Part shown: piece after piece, positions 1 to 9,444 of the stretch
Layout of the letters: every line of letters starts with the position of its first letter
How positions within the stretch are numbered: position 1 is the first letter of the stretch
Source of the DNA: an uncultured Thermoanaerobaculia bacterium
Lineage (GTDB): Bacteria > Acidobacteriota > Thermoanaerobaculia > Multivoradales > Multivoraceae
Assembly (NCBI GenBank): GCA_951812325.1
Contig: OX638294.1
Location: 3,262,859-3,326,858 of the forward strand
Length of the DNA: 64,000 bases
Direction: 5' to 3'
Notes under the pieces: generated by a model
Told to the model about the DNA's origin: nothing
The model's database searches: none
What the model saw: the letters and a program-made list of their open reading frames with translations, nothing else
Made by a program: the position numbers and the translations under genes

Positions 1-13
1 AAGGGAGACGACC

Positions 14-304
14 ATGTGCAGGAACATCCGCGTTCTCCATAACTTCGAGCCGCCCGCCGGCGAGGAGGAAGTCCGCGCGGCAGCGCTCCAGTACGTGCGC
101 AAGGTGAGCGGCTCGACGAAGCCGTCGCGGGCCAATGAGGCCGCCTTCGGGCGGGCGGTCGACGCGGTCGCTGCGGCGACCGGCGAGTTGCTCCGGGAAC
201 TTACGACGACCGCGCCGCCGCGCAACCGGGAGGTCGAAGCGGAGAAAGCGAGGGCGCGCTGGCGGCAGCGCCAGGCTCGGATGGCACAGACACGCACGGG
301 CTGA
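14..304 (+). CDS. DUF2277 family protein
   Basis: A 96-residue protein beginning MCRNIRVLHNFEPPA and carrying AALQYVRKVSGSTKPSRANE, which is the recognisable core of the DUF2277 family; the length also fits (about 80-95 residues). The C-terminal third (RNREVEAEKARARWRQRQA) is strongly basic and helical. A purine-rich GGGAG lies just upstream of the ATG, supporting this start. The function of DUF2277 is not known; members are small cytoplasmic proteins found in many GC-rich bacteria. No operon partner is visible because the window begins 13 bases upstream. Confidence 0.85.
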   Translation: MCRNIRVLHNFEPPAGEEEVRAAALQYVRKVSGSTKPSRANEAAFGRAVDAVAAATGELLRELTTTAPPRNREVEAEKARARWRQRQARMAQTRTG

Positions 305-426
305 AGGGACGCAGGCCCGGTTCGGCAAGGACCGCAGGGCTTTTCGCCGGCCTGCAGCCGACGATAGGCTGTCGGCAGCGTTGCCGTGCATGGGAGCGTG
401 GCGGCGGAACACACGGAGACGACAGG

Positions 427-636
427 ATGCGCGGAACGACCTTCCGAACTCGTTCCTGGCCAGCTGACGGCTGTCGGGCGGGCGCGCGCGCCTGGAACGG
501 CTCGCAGCTGCCGACAATCGACGCAAGCGAGCAGCTGGTTACCCGAGCCGACCTGTCCCGCGCGCTGTTGATTCAGACGGCGGCGAACGCGGCGCTTGTG
601 GGCGGTCTGCTCGGCCTGTTCCGGTTGATTCCGTGA
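427..636 (+). CDS. small membrane protein, DUF1640-like C-terminus
   Basis: A 69-residue reading frame whose last 35 residues (LVTRADLSRALLIQTAANAA and the following hydrophobic segment ending RLIP) look like the end of a coiled-coil/one-TM DUF1640-type protein. The 86-residue protein at 23068-23328 ends in the same way (LIQTGVIVGAVVALPRLLP). The first half is rich in Arg/Gly/Ala and may not be translated, or may result from a frameshift of an originally longer coiled coil. Its stop overlaps the GTG of the next gene by 4 bases, so the two are probably co-translated. The true start is uncertain. Confidence 0.4.
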   Translation: MRGTTFRTRSWPADGCRAGARAWNGSQLPTIDASEQLVTRADLSRALLIQTAANAALVGGLLGLFRLIP

Positions 637-908
637 CGAGCTGGCTGCGCCGCCTGCTTTGCGCCGAAGAGTCGGCGGAGGTGATCGAAGCAAAGGCGAA
701 GGCGCGCCGCAGTCGGGTTCGGGTCCTGGTGACCTACGCGGTCACCCTTGCCTACTGCGGCTCGGCGGTCTATCTGATCGCTCGCTACGCGGGAAGCGAA
801 AAAGACCGGGACCTGGTTCTCGCTGCGTTCGCCGGCCTGACCGGCACCGCGTCAAGCGTGGTCGGCTTCTGGTTCGGAAACCGAGCGGCGAAGGCCCACA
901 AGGATTGA
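633..908 (+). CDS. small two-TM membrane protein, unknown
   Basis: A 91-residue protein starting at a GTG that overlaps the preceding stop (GTGA). A basic N-terminal segment (KAKARRSRVRVL) is followed by a hydrophobic helix (VTYAVTLAYCGSAVYLIA), a charged turn with KDRD, and a second weakly hydrophobic helix (LAAFAGLTGTASSVVGFWFG) ending in a charged tail. The topology is holin-like, but nothing nearby is phage lysis-related. The pairing with a small DUF1640-like protein is similar in style to 22331-23328, where a DUF1640-like gene is also followed by a 4-base overlap. Confidence 0.55.
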   Translation: MTSWLRRLLCAEESAEVIEAKAKARRSRVRVLVTYAVTLAYCGSAVYLIARYAGSEKDRDLVLAAFAGLTGTASSVVGFWFGNRAAKAHKD

Positions 909-1044
909 GCGGGCGGCCTGGCCCGGCACCACAAGGTCATGGAACGTCGGGGCTGGGGCCAGACGCGGAGTCTGCGACGCTACATGGACTTGGCAGTAGC
1001 CCGAAGCGGGTCGCCCGCAGCACTGAACCTTGATTCGCGAATAT

Positions 1045-1239
1045 TCAGGCGCGAATGGCGTTCGCGATGTCGATGAATCGCTTGGCTATGGCAGGTGAGG
1101 CGCCAAGGTGGAGCGTGGTCTTTCCGGCGGGCCTCAGCATGAAGTCCCTGATGGTCCGTTGTGTTGGACGAGGACCGTCCTTCGCATGCAACGCACTGAG
1201 ACACTTGTCACACGAGGCTCCGAGGAGGTACCACCTTTG
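1045..1239 (-). pseudogene. possible remnant of a zinc-ribbon-containing gene
   Basis: On the minus strand an open stretch of 64 codons has protein-like composition: a CDKC pair, then TIRDFMLRPAGKTTLHLG and AIAKRFIDIANAIRA at the end. There is no convincing start codon: the frame is closed by a stop immediately upstream, and only a TTG lies within it. I read it as the 3' end of a decayed gene rather than a complete one. It overlaps the start of the plus-strand gene at 1237. Confidence 0.3.
1223..1228 (+). promoter_or_regulatory. Shine-Dalgarno AGGAGG deciding a TTG start
   Basis: A perfect AGGAGG lies 8 bases upstream of a TTG at 1237. The in-frame upstream start candidates, the first at 1108, lack such a site, so this fixes the start of the following gene. 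Confidence 0.7.
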
Positions 1240-1989
1240 TCACTCAAAACTCTACTTCCAATTGAGGAAAGGCTGTTCGAAGCGGAGTACTTCGGGGGTC
1301 GACTGAGGTTCTTGGCAACCCCAGAGTTCGGCTACGAGCTTAACGCGTTTGTCTCTGCAGCGCGAAATGTCACGTTCATTCTCCAGAAGGAAATGAACCG
1401 TGTGCCGGGGTTCCAGACCTGGTGGAGCGGATGCCAAGAGAGGATGAGGCAGGATGACGCGATGAAGTTTTTCAAAGAACTGAGGAATCGGTCACAGAAA
1501 AAGGGAGGCATCCGACTCGTCGGAGGACCGCGACGGTTGGCCGACGACAGACTCTTGTGGAGTTATCGGTTTATTCAAAACGAGAGTGCAGTGCCTGAGT
1601 CGTTGGCCCACCGTGATGTGGTCGACTGCTGCTTCGAGCATCTCGCGAAGATAGCTACATGCGTACTTGAGTTCGACAAGAAGTTCCACTACCACTCGTG
1701 CTATCGCCACGCGATCTCGGAAGAGGGTCTGGAGGCACTTGGTATAGATGTTCCTGATGTTCTTGGGTTCATCGGCTACGGCCACATTGCACGCGTTCCG
1801 TCGGGATTGAGCCGGGACAAAGAACTGGAAGTGCTGCGGCGTCAGGTCGACGGTGTGGACTTCCAGGGGATCGAGCGACTCGCAGCGTATCGGCCGATCA
1901 AAGGCATGGACTGCGGGACGCCTTCTGATGCCTTAAGCGAAGCGCTTCTCCATGGGTTGGTCGAGAGGCTCGGGGGCTTGCAAGAGTAA
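1237..1989 (+). CDS. hypothetical protein, HEPN-like N-terminal region
   Basis: A 250-residue protein (start TTG, chosen by the strong AGGAGG at 1223). Residues about 30-90 (NAFVSAARNVTFILQKEM, then WWSGCQERM and FFKELRNRSQKKGG) resemble all-alpha HEPN-like domains in which an RN-x4-6-H motif is typical. Here RN is present but the His position is Lys/Gly, so RNase activity is doubtful. The C-terminal half has no motif I know. The gene is convergent with the defence operon that ends at 2151, so it may be a cargo gene of the same island. Function unknown; the HEPN reading is an inference from motif shape only. Confidence 0.6.
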   Translation: MSLKTLLPIEERLFEAEYFGGRLRFLATPEFGYELNAFVSAARNVTFILQKEMNRVPGFQTWWSGCQERMRQDDAMKFFKELRNRSQKKGGIRLVGGPRRLADDRLLWSYRFIQNESAVPESLAHRDVVDCCFEHLAKIATCVLEFDKKFHYHSCYRHAISEEGLEALGIDVPDVLGFIGYGHIARVPSGLSRDKELEVLRRQVDGVDFQGIERLAAYRPIKGMDCGTPSDALSEALLHGLVERLGGLQE

Positions 1990-2150
1990 AGCAGTGGTTG
2001 GGCGGCTCGAGAGCCTCGAGGGCTAGGTTGAGGGGGAGAACGACGGTCTTGCGGTGGAGTGCGAGACGCGGGCTATCCGGCTTTGGCCAAGCGGCCGGCG
2101 AAAGATGTAGTCGGGCCCTGCCAGTGTGTAGTGGAGGAGAGTAATCAGCG

Positions 2151-4256
2151 TCAGGCGTCGGCGGCTTGGAGAGCCTTCGGATAGCCCTCGGACTGCAACC
2201 GCCGCAAGGTCTCCAGTATCAGCAGCGACTGCTTGTCGCTGGGCAGTTGGTCGGGGAGCCGCGTAGCTGCCTGCAGCACACCCGCTTCCTTCGGCGACAG
2301 CATGTGACGAGTGCGGCCCCACTGTAGGGCGTCGCTCCAGAATCCCGGGCCGGCCTGAACCACCGCCATCTGCGCTTCAAGGCCGTTCAGCTCACGTTGC
2401 GACCGTTTGGCGCTTCGTGCTGCCGCATGCTTCTGCTCAAGCGAGTTCAGTTCGCCGAGAAAGGCCTCGGGCCAATTGACATCCTGCGACCGCGCCCCGT
2501 GCCAGCACGCCTGCTTCTTGGCCCACTCCGTGACGTTCCGCATGTGGTCGGGTGGTGAAATGAGGATCTCGTGTACGTCGTATGCCGCGAGAGCCAAGGC
2601 GCCTTCCATCGCCCCGGTCAGTGCCTGACGACGCCAGATGGCCTCGAAGTCGACGCCGCGCTTCCTTGCCTCGACGTCATGTGCCAACTTGGCGATGGTG
2701 TACGCGACGATGTTGGCGCGATAGCCGCCCTGGTACCAGTCCTGGGCCGAGACGATTCGCTCGGTGCGGCGAAAGACGATGGCTTTCGCCACGATCTCAC
2801 GGAACCAGGCTTCGTTGAATTGGGCCTCGTCCTTCTCCCACGCTGCGCCGACGCGACCAGCGAAGTCTGCGAAGTTCTTCTGTGCACCCAGGCTCACAAC
2901 GTGTGGGCGTTTCTCCCACACGGCCCAGAACTTGGCAAGGTCCGTCTTGGTGAAGAGCTGCCGGCGCGGGTTCTCCAAGTCGAACTTCTTGCGCTGAGCC
3001 GTGGTGCCGTACTGGCTCCGGGCGTCGGCGTACTGGCCGCGAGCCCTTTCGTAGAACCACTTCGACTGCACGAAGGTCCCTTCCGCGGAAGGTGCGTAGA
3101 TGCGGCGCGAAAAAGTCTCCAACCGCACATGGAAGGGATGGTTCGAGAAGAAGTCGGCGGCACTGACCCGGTTCTGCGTGTTCGCGTACTCCGAGATCTT
3201 GGGGACGAGTTCGGTGGCGCGCTCCCGGTCGACGACGGTCAGTTTGACTTGCACGCTTGTTCGCGACAGGTCCACTTCAGTCTGTCTGCGGCCGGGCCGT
3301 CCGCGGTAGGCCACGTGAAGCGAAGCTGTTGTCTGGCCTCCGTTCACGATCTGGAAGTTCTTCATTCCGTGCAGCAGGAGGCGACCGTTGTCGCGCTCGA
3401 GGTCGACATCCTCGGCCGTGGCCGTGATGCCGTTGTTGTAGGCGAAGAACCGAGATGGCTCGTTCTCGAGGGTGTTCCTGATTCCCCGGTTTACCTTCCC
3501 ACGAGCCTGGAGAAACACGCGCACGTTCTGCTCCAGCAGGCGAGCGCCGAAACGATCGTAGATCGCGGCCAGCACTTGCCCCGGGATGACGCCGAGATAT
3601 GACTCGAAGTCGTCCTTCGACTGATCGGCCGGAAGTACCGCGAGAGGGCCGCCAAACTCCCCGGAGAGATCCACGTCGATGTCCTCATGGCCTCTCCCTA
3701 CTTCGGCGAACCTGTACAGCCTCCGAAGATCCCAGACGCTGAAGGTCACTGGGCGACCGTCGAGTGTCTCGGCCTCGCGGCCTTCGGCCCGTTCGCTGAG
3801 CTGCCGGTTGCTAACGAGAAGGAGGCGAACCCTTGTCACTTTGGACCAGCGAGAGGCGATCAGATCGGCAAGGCCAAACGCCGGCGAGGTCTCTTCAAGG
3901 GCGTTGCGCCACCGCGAGTCCAGAGCGTGACGCAGGAAGCTGCTGACTCGCCTGAACAGGACGTCCATCTCCGTGTTGGTCAGGCGACTCCCCGAGCGGG
4001 AGTGGTCGAAGTCGAGAATGATCAGGCCGAGCGTTCCGGCTGCATCCTCCAGCGGATCACCGCCATAGCCGTCCACGCGAATCCCGCTGCCTGGGGGACC
4101 TTGGTATGCGACTCTGTCCGCGACGTCCATCTCGCCAGCCTCCAAGACGGCCGTGCAGAGCTTCTCGAAGGCGACGTCCTCGATCATCTGGCCATCGGCT
4201 CCTGCCGCGGTGACAATGTCCTGGAACAACTCTTCGGCGAACGCGTCAAGTTCCAT
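2151..4256 (-). CDS. AIPR family (abortive infection phage resistance) protein
   Basis: A 701-residue protein with the AIPR signature: FFAYNNGIT (about residue 275), IVNGGQTTASL (about 305) and ISEYANTQNRVSAADFF (about 360). AIPR proteins are found in phage-resistance loci, but their biochemical activity is not established. It is the last gene of a five-gene minus-strand operon and overlaps the PD-(D/E)XK gene upstream by 11 bases. The combination of AIPR, Z1, GHKL ATPase, DUF4420-type nuclease and cytosine methyltransferase has been described by comparative genomics as a restriction-modification-like system with MutL/MORC-related ATPases. The C-terminal 150 residues are charged and helical and may form a protein contact. 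Confidence 0.88.
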   Translation of the reverse strand: MELDAFAEELFQDIVTAAGADGQMIEDVAFEKLCTAVLEAGEMDVADRVAYQGPPGSGIRVDGYGGDPLEDAAGTLGLIILDFDHSRSGSRLTNTEMDVLFRRVSSFLRHALDSRWRNALEETSPAFGLADLIASRWSKVTRVRLLLVSNRQLSERAEGREAETLDGRPVTFSVWDLRRLYRFAEVGRGHEDIDVDLSGEFGGPLAVLPADQSKDDFESYLGVIPGQVLAAIYDRFGARLLEQNVRVFLQARGKVNRGIRNTLENEPSRFFAYNNGITATAEDVDLERDNGRLLLHGMKNFQIVNGGQTTASLHVAYRGRPGRRQTEVDLSRTSVQVKLTVVDRERATELVPKISEYANTQNRVSAADFFSNHPFHVRLETFSRRIYAPSAEGTFVQSKWFYERARGQYADARSQYGTTAQRKKFDLENPRRQLFTKTDLAKFWAVWEKRPHVVSLGAQKNFADFAGRVGAAWEKDEAQFNEAWFREIVAKAIVFRRTERIVSAQDWYQGGYRANIVAYTIAKLAHDVEARKRGVDFEAIWRRQALTGAMEGALALAAYDVHEILISPPDHMRNVTEWAKKQACWHGARSQDVNWPEAFLGELNSLEQKHAAARSAKRSQRELNGLEAQMAVVQAGPGFWSDALQWGRTRHMLSPKEAGVLQAATRLPDQLPSDKQSLLILETLRRLQSEGYPKALQAADA

Positions 4257-5256
4257 CGTGGACTCCCTTGATCGCAGCTTCCAGGACGGCGAAGTCGACC
4301 CGATAGTCCGCGCACGTGCGAAGCGAAAGCCTGTAGCTCACGTTCTCGACTCCTGCCGGAACCATGCCCGGAGTGAGCCGGGGAAAGCCCTCCCGGACCT
4401 CGAACAGAGTCTCGCCGGTCACGAGCCACGGTCGGTCGGAGTAGTCGTGGTCCCAGTTGAAGCCAGTGGCGAACAGCCGCTCTTCAAAGATGTCCACGGC
4501 GAGCGGGTTCACGGCCTGTATGGCTGAGCGAGCACGTCTCGCCGCGTCCGCGACGGTGATTCCACCCTCGGCGCCTTCCGGCGCGACAGCTACCTGAGCT
4601 ACATGGAGGAACAGGCGCTCACAACCGGCCGAATCGAGTTGTTGCTCCGAGGAGATCACGACACGCGTCTGTGTCGGGCCACGGGTCTTGGCTTCGATGT
4701 GCACGGCAGAGATCTCGAAGTCTCGGGGGGCATCGAGCGGGCCGGTCCAGCATCGTATGGAGGCCGTTGCTCCCAGCAAGGGAAGCAGCCGCTTCTCGAT
4801 CAATCGCAGCTCTCCCACCAAACCCCGCTGCTCATCCTCGGTCAACCCTGCGACCCGGCCTGCCCTCAGGAGTCGGTGCCAGCGCAAGGTGCGGCCGAGG
4901 AAACGCTCGACGGCTTCCTGCTCGGTCTTCGCGAGAGCCGTGGCTTGCACGACATCGGCGCAGAAACGGTGGAACAATGCCCTCTGCTCGCGGTCAAGTA
5001 GCCGGATGAGGAGTTGCTGCCCGTCGGGAGCGGGCAGAGCCTCTACTCGCAGACCCCGCAGTTTCGGCAACCGACGCGACGGTACTGGCTCAGTGGCGTG
5101 CCGCAGCACGAGCAGGCAGTGATCGTCGCTGTCTACGGCCCAGAACAGGCCCCACGGCAGGTGTGAATCGACCCGCCGGCCGCTGATCCGCTCAGCGCGT
5201 TCAGGCCGAGCGATGGCCCGCCAGGGATCCTCAGCCTTCATCATCTTCGCGCTCAT
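4246..5256 (-). CDS. PD-(D/E)XK motif protein (DUF4420 type)
   Basis: A 336-residue predicted nuclease. The key segment is around residue 180, DFEISAVHIEAKT, where an acidic residue is followed by the E-x-K core of the PD-(D/E)XK fold. The rest (for example LTEDEQRGLVGELRLIEKRL upstream of the core) matches the helical region of DUF4420 proteins that travel with Z1 ATPases. It overlaps Z1 by 26 bases and AIPR by 11 bases, so the genes are translationally coupled. By analogy it would be the DNA-cutting subunit of the system, with specificity or gating supplied by the ATPases. Cleavage itself is inferred. Confidence 0.82.
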   Translation of the reverse strand: MSAKMMKAEDPWRAIARPERAERISGRRVDSHLPWGLFWAVDSDDHCLLVLRHATEPVPSRRLPKLRGLRVEALPAPDGQQLLIRLLDREQRALFHRFCADVVQATALAKTEQEAVERFLGRTLRWHRLLRAGRVAGLTEDEQRGLVGELRLIEKRLLPLLGATASIRCWTGPLDAPRDFEISAVHIEAKTRGPTQTRVVISSEQQLDSAGCERLFLHVAQVAVAPEGAEGGITVADAARRARSAIQAVNPLAVDIFEERLFATGFNWDHDYSDRPWLVTGETLFEVREGFPRLTPGMVPAGVENVSYRLSLRTCADYRVDFAVLEAAIKGVHDGT

Positions 5257-7960
5257 CTTCGTTCCGCTCTTTGAGCCACGTCGTGTTCACCACGTACTCG
5301 ACCGTCTCCCGCGGCCGGTCCGACCTTGGGAAGCTGATGCTCCATGCCACAACGGGCCTCTGGTCACTCAGGTCCGAGTCCTCGAATCCGATCGCGAGGA
5401 GGTGCACGACAAGCAGGGGTCGCCTTCGAACCGCCCTGTAGATCCGGTCGGGGTAGTTCACGGTCCGCCCGGTGTGCAACTCTCGGTACCTGCCTTCGCA
5501 TGCACTGATCTGGTCCTCATTCAGGCCGACCCTCTCGATACCTCGCGAGCTCACGCGCTGCTTGTTCGTGATGAACAGGGTTCGGGAATCAGTTCTCGTG
5601 CCGGAACGTCTTCGCTGGCAGTACAAGGGGAAACCGAGGCTGTGATCGACGAGCACCCTGTCCTGATTTCCTCCGCGCGGTTTCTTCACGCCTGCGAAGA
5701 GAACATCCCATGCCGCCAGCTCGGCGCGTGCGCCCTCTCGAATGTAGGCCCGCACAGGTCTTGTCGCGGTCAAGGGTGACCCGTCGTCGTGGTTTCGAAA
5801 AATCGCGAGAAATTCATCAATGGCTTCAGCCCGAACTTCACGTACGAGACGGCCGCCGCTACCGGCGCCTGGCGCCTCGTAGGCCAAACCCTCGGAGCGG
5901 AGCCGCTCGGCGAGTCTGATCGCGGCGCTGCGATTCGTCTCGCGGTCCTGGTTGCCGTGGCGCAGAACTGCCGTCTCCACGAAGCTGTTCGCCAAGCCGA
6001 TCGCGAACCTCAACTGCTGGCCTGAGCCCATCTTGTTCCGTGCGGTCACGAGGAGTCTTGCCGGGTCGCTGCGGACCCGAAGGCCGAATTCTTCCGGGTT
6101 AGCGTTCACGGTCTGCATTCGCCGCACTTCATCCCTCAGCTCCTCAATGGACTCAGCTATGTGCTCATACCAGCCTTCGGCTTCCTCGGTCAACCAGACA
6201 CGGCAAAGGTCTTCGTAGTCCGGCCGGTAGCCGAACCACCTCCCCATTTGAAGCAGCGTGTCGTACGCCATCGAATTGCGTAGCATGTAGCTCACCGTCA
6301 GCCCCTCGAGCGTCAATCCGCGCGACAGGCTCAGGCCGCCGACGGCGATCACGTTGAGCCCCGCGGCCTGGTAGGACGAGTAGTCCAGAGGTTCCGCGGC
6401 CTTGCTGTTCACCGCCACGACGCGGAGAGCACTGACGCTCTTCCATAGCGTTTCCTGGACGCTGGTCCACGTTTCGGCGCAGGTGTCTTCGTACTGGTCA
6501 CGGAAGATGCGGCGCAGCGCATGGATCTGTGGATCCGCCATCGCCTCCGGCTCAGGAAGGCTGCCGTAGACACGAACGCTCGCACTGACCTCCCGCACGA
6601 ACTCCTGCAGAAGAGTATGGACGCGATTCTGGACAGCGACGAAACGCGACACGTTCACCAACATGGAGTTGTGCTCCCCTTCGTGACCGCGGACGAGCCG
6701 GATTGCCCTGGCGAGGACGAATGTCCGCACAGCAGTCTCGAGACTTGGGGGGAGGACTTCAAGGGAATGGTCGATCTTGTGCGAAAGAGGCAGCAGGTCT
6801 TCGTGATCGCTGATGTGCCGAACCACTCCCGATGAAGCCTGGTTGAAGACCCGAGAAGGCCCGAAGTAGTTGTCGGGCGGGTCGAGACTCACCATGAAGT
6901 GGCGGGGGAACAGGTCGTCTCCGACCATCTCGCCTTCGGTCCTGGGATCGATGAAGATGTTGGCGAATGGCGTCGCCGTGTATCCGACGTAGCAGCTCCT
7001 CTCGAACAGACCAAGTAGTTCTCGGATCAGACCATTGATGCGCGACACGCCGTCAGCTCCGTACTTGATATTGATCGACGCGTTGTCGGCCTCGTCGTCG
7101 ATCAGGAACATCGGATCCTGAATCGCCGAGGTTCCTTGACGGGCGTTGTGGTCGCGCAGCCACCCGATCAGGTTGGACAGTGTGTTCGGGTTCTTCTTGA
7201 TCACGAACACGGCGGGTTCCGTCAGGTTCTTCAGCGGCAAGCCGACGCTTGACGCGATCTCGCGTCTGAAGTCACTGTAGGACGTCGTGAACGCTGTCGG
7301 CGACCGGCGTGATTCAATGCGCCCAACGCCGACGCGACGCTCCGCTACCGAAAGGACTCGTTGCCTTCCCGTGTCAAGGCCGATGAAGCCCTGATCGACG
7401 CGCCGCTGTGTCTGGTCGCGCAGATTGTTCTGAAGACCTGCGACGACCACGATCACGCGGTAGCCCGCGTCCGCCGCCTTGGCCACGAGCCCGATGTAGT
7501 TGGCCGTCTTTCCCGACTGAACGTGGCCCATCACCATGCCGCGCCGATCCCACCTGCCTTCCTTGCGGGGATTCTCCAGAAGACCCAGGATGCGGTCGGT
7601 GACGCTGTCGAAAGTCGTGAGTACCTGACGCCCCAGGCTTTGCTCGAGGAACTTCCGGTAGCGGTCCCAGTAGTAGGGGACGATATCTGCGCGTGAATCC
7701 TCGAGCCACGGCTGGAAGTCGGTCTGCAGCGTGGCTCCTGCGGCCATGCTGACGTCGTGGATCGCTTCGGCCCAGCGGGCAATCTGTTCGGCCTCCGCGT
7801 CGGTCACCAGGTCAAAGAGCGGCGCCTTGCGGAAGTCCGCGACGAGTTGCCGGATTTCGTCGGCGGTTGTTGGGGACTTCCGTCCGGCGAGCACCCCGGC
7901 CAGTGAGGCTTTCAGGTCGTCGATCTGCTGTCGCCTCCTGCGCTGGTCCGTCTCCGTCAT
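5231..7960 (-). CDS. Z1 domain protein, helicase-like ATPase
   Basis: A 909-residue protein with superfamily II-like motifs: Walker A MGHVQSGKTANYIG at about residue 145, a DEAD-type Walker B FLIDDEADNASIN at about 288, and the Z1 domain from about 540 (GLSLSRGLTLEGLTVSYMLR, then MGRWFGYR). Z1 proteins are known from predicted restriction systems together with DUF4420, AIPR and GHKL ATPases. The likely job is ATP-driven translocation or remodelling on DNA. It shares a 4-base ATGA overlap with the upstream GHKL ATPase gene and a 26-base overlap with the downstream nuclease. Length and motif order look intact, with no frameshift. Confidence 0.9.
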   Translation of the reverse strand: MTETDQRRRRQQIDDLKASLAGVLAGRKSPTTADEIRQLVADFRKAPLFDLVTDAEAEQIARWAEAIHDVSMAAGATLQTDFQPWLEDSRADIVPYYWDRYRKFLEQSLGRQVLTTFDSVTDRILGLLENPRKEGRWDRRGMVMGHVQSGKTANYIGLVAKAADAGYRVIVVVAGLQNNLRDQTQRRVDQGFIGLDTGRQRVLSVAERRVGVGRIESRRSPTAFTTSYSDFRREIASSVGLPLKNLTEPAVFVIKKNPNTLSNLIGWLRDHNARQGTSAIQDPMFLIDDEADNASINIKYGADGVSRINGLIRELLGLFERSCYVGYTATPFANIFIDPRTEGEMVGDDLFPRHFMVSLDPPDNYFGPSRVFNQASSGVVRHISDHEDLLPLSHKIDHSLEVLPPSLETAVRTFVLARAIRLVRGHEGEHNSMLVNVSRFVAVQNRVHTLLQEFVREVSASVRVYGSLPEPEAMADPQIHALRRIFRDQYEDTCAETWTSVQETLWKSVSALRVVAVNSKAAEPLDYSSYQAAGLNVIAVGGLSLSRGLTLEGLTVSYMLRNSMAYDTLLQMGRWFGYRPDYEDLCRVWLTEEAEGWYEHIAESIEELRDEVRRMQTVNANPEEFGLRVRSDPARLLVTARNKMGSGQQLRFAIGLANSFVETAVLRHGNQDRETNRSAAIRLAERLRSEGLAYEAPGAGSGGRLVREVRAEAIDEFLAIFRNHDDGSPLTATRPVRAYIREGARAELAAWDVLFAGVKKPRGGNQDRVLVDHSLGFPLYCQRRRSGTRTDSRTLFITNKQRVSSRGIERVGLNEDQISACEGRYRELHTGRTVNYPDRIYRAVRRRPLLVVHLLAIGFEDSDLSDQRPVVAWSISFPRSDRPRETVEYVVNTTWLKERNEDEREDDEG

Positions 7961-9444
7961 CTTCTCGCTGCTCCTTGCTCAGTCGATACCCGTGAGAGTA
8001 GGCCCAACGTTTGGTCCCAGTTGGACTTGAATGGCTCCGCAGAGCGGAGCACCGCCTCGATCTCGGACTCTGACAAGCCGGCACGGCGGAGCGTGCAGCA
8101 CGTCGTCCTGACGTGCTGCTCGAGGCTTCTGGCGTCCAGACGGGGTGTGACGACCCGTCTGGGGTCGGCGCTGACGTCTGCGAACAAAGCGGCCAAGGGC
8201 AACGAGGACGCGACGAGCTTCACCAGCTTGTGGAACTCGCGGGAGGCACCGGTGTCGAGCCGTTCCGAAAACGACGTGAAGACCGGGTGGTCGAGGTTGA
8301 GACCGTACGTAATGCGGTTCTTGTTCTGGGAACGCGTCCAGACCGGTAGACGGTTCCTGTCGTCGGTCAGGCGTGCTCCCCGGGCCGTGTAGGCGCGCTT
8401 CGACGGCACTCCGAGTCCGTCGATGATCTGGCGGAGCCGTTCGCGGACCGGTGGCGGAGGCTGTGCGGACGCTTTCTTGACGTCAATCTTCCATTCTGCG
8501 TCGAGGCTGTTGGGTATGTCGATCAGGACGCGCGAGAGCTTGGTCAGCTCGGCTTTCCTGGCGAGCCCGAACCATGTGCCGTGCACGATCAAACGCCTGT
8601 TTCGGTAGAGATAGAAGCCTTGGTTCTGCGTGTAGCCTTCGGGGCCCGCGAAGCGCTTCCACTTGGCCGTCGACACCTTGTCGTGATGCGGCAGGGTCAC
8701 GGGCCGAATCACGATCGGCTGGCCACCGAGGGAGAATGTCTCTTGGGAATGATGCTGGGTGGCGGGATGATCCGAGTGGAAGGGGTCGAACGGCTCCAGT
8801 TCGTGCCGATTGAGCGCGATTCGAACGCGACCTCTCCCGGCCAGAAACCGATGGAAGACGAACCCTACGTGCCCGGCCGTCTCGGAGAGCTGGCGCGTCA
8901 GGTCGCGCTGGGCCGTCGGTTCGGTGCGACCGACCAGTCGGTCCAGCTTCTGCCAGACCACGAGTGTGCCGTCGCCGGTCAGCCGGTCTGCCCATGGAAC
9001 CTCGGTGCTCTCGGGAAATTGCACGAGCCACTTGTTCGTCGCTGTGACGATGTCGAGATCCCAGACTGCGCATGACAGCGAACCGTGCTTGCGAGTCGCG
9101 ACCGTGAGGTGCCGGCACTGCGAGAAGGACGCGGTCTTCAGCCCAAGTCCGAAACGTCCCAGATCAGACTCGTCTCTCTCGTCGCGCGGACTTCGGCTGC
9201 CCGGACGCATCGCCTCAAGGAGTTCGGCCTCCGTCATCCCCGCCCCATCATCGAGAATCCCGATCGCTGCGGAATCCGCCTGAGGGTCGGCGAGGAGGTC
9301 GATTCGCTTCGCGCCGGCAGTGAGCGAGTTGTCGATGACGTCGGCGATAGCGGTCTGCAACGAGTAGCCCACGTCGCGCAGACTTTCGATGAGCACGGAG
9401 GCTCGAGGTGGTACCTCCCGTTCCCTGACGGTCCTGTGGGCCAT
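7957..9444 (-). CDS. GHKL ATPase (MutL/MORC-like), defence-associated
   Basis: A 495-residue protein with an N-terminal GHKL ATPase domain. The N-box is ADVIDNSLTAGAKRID (about residue 38), the G1 box is IGILDDGAGMTEAELL, and the G2 region is GRFGLGLKTASFSQ. This is the arrangement found in MutL, Hsp90 and MORC-like proteins of restriction systems. GHKL ATPases dimerise on ATP binding and can act as DNA clamps, so a role in coupling methylation status to nuclease recruitment is plausible but inferred. It overlaps the methyltransferase by a single base and Z1 by four bases. No nuclease motif is visible in its C-terminal half, unlike the second ATPase at 62249. Confidence 0.88.
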   Translation of the reverse strand: MAHRTVREREVPPRASVLIESLRDVGYSLQTAIADVIDNSLTAGAKRIDLLADPQADSAAIGILDDGAGMTEAELLEAMRPGSRSPRDERDESDLGRFGLGLKTASFSQCRHLTVATRKHGSLSCAVWDLDIVTATNKWLVQFPESTEVPWADRLTGDGTLVVWQKLDRLVGRTEPTAQRDLTRQLSETAGHVGFVFHRFLAGRGRVRIALNRHELEPFDPFHSDHPATQHHSQETFSLGGQPIVIRPVTLPHHDKVSTAKWKRFAGPEGYTQNQGFYLYRNRRLIVHGTWFGLARKAELTKLSRVLIDIPNSLDAEWKIDVKKASAQPPPPVRERLRQIIDGLGVPSKRAYTARGARLTDDRNRLPVWTRSQNKNRITYGLNLDHPVFTSFSERLDTGASREFHKLVKLVASSLPLAALFADVSADPRRVVTPRLDARSLEQHVRTTCCTLRRAGLSESEIEAVLRSAEPFKSNWDQTLGLLSRVSTEQGAARR

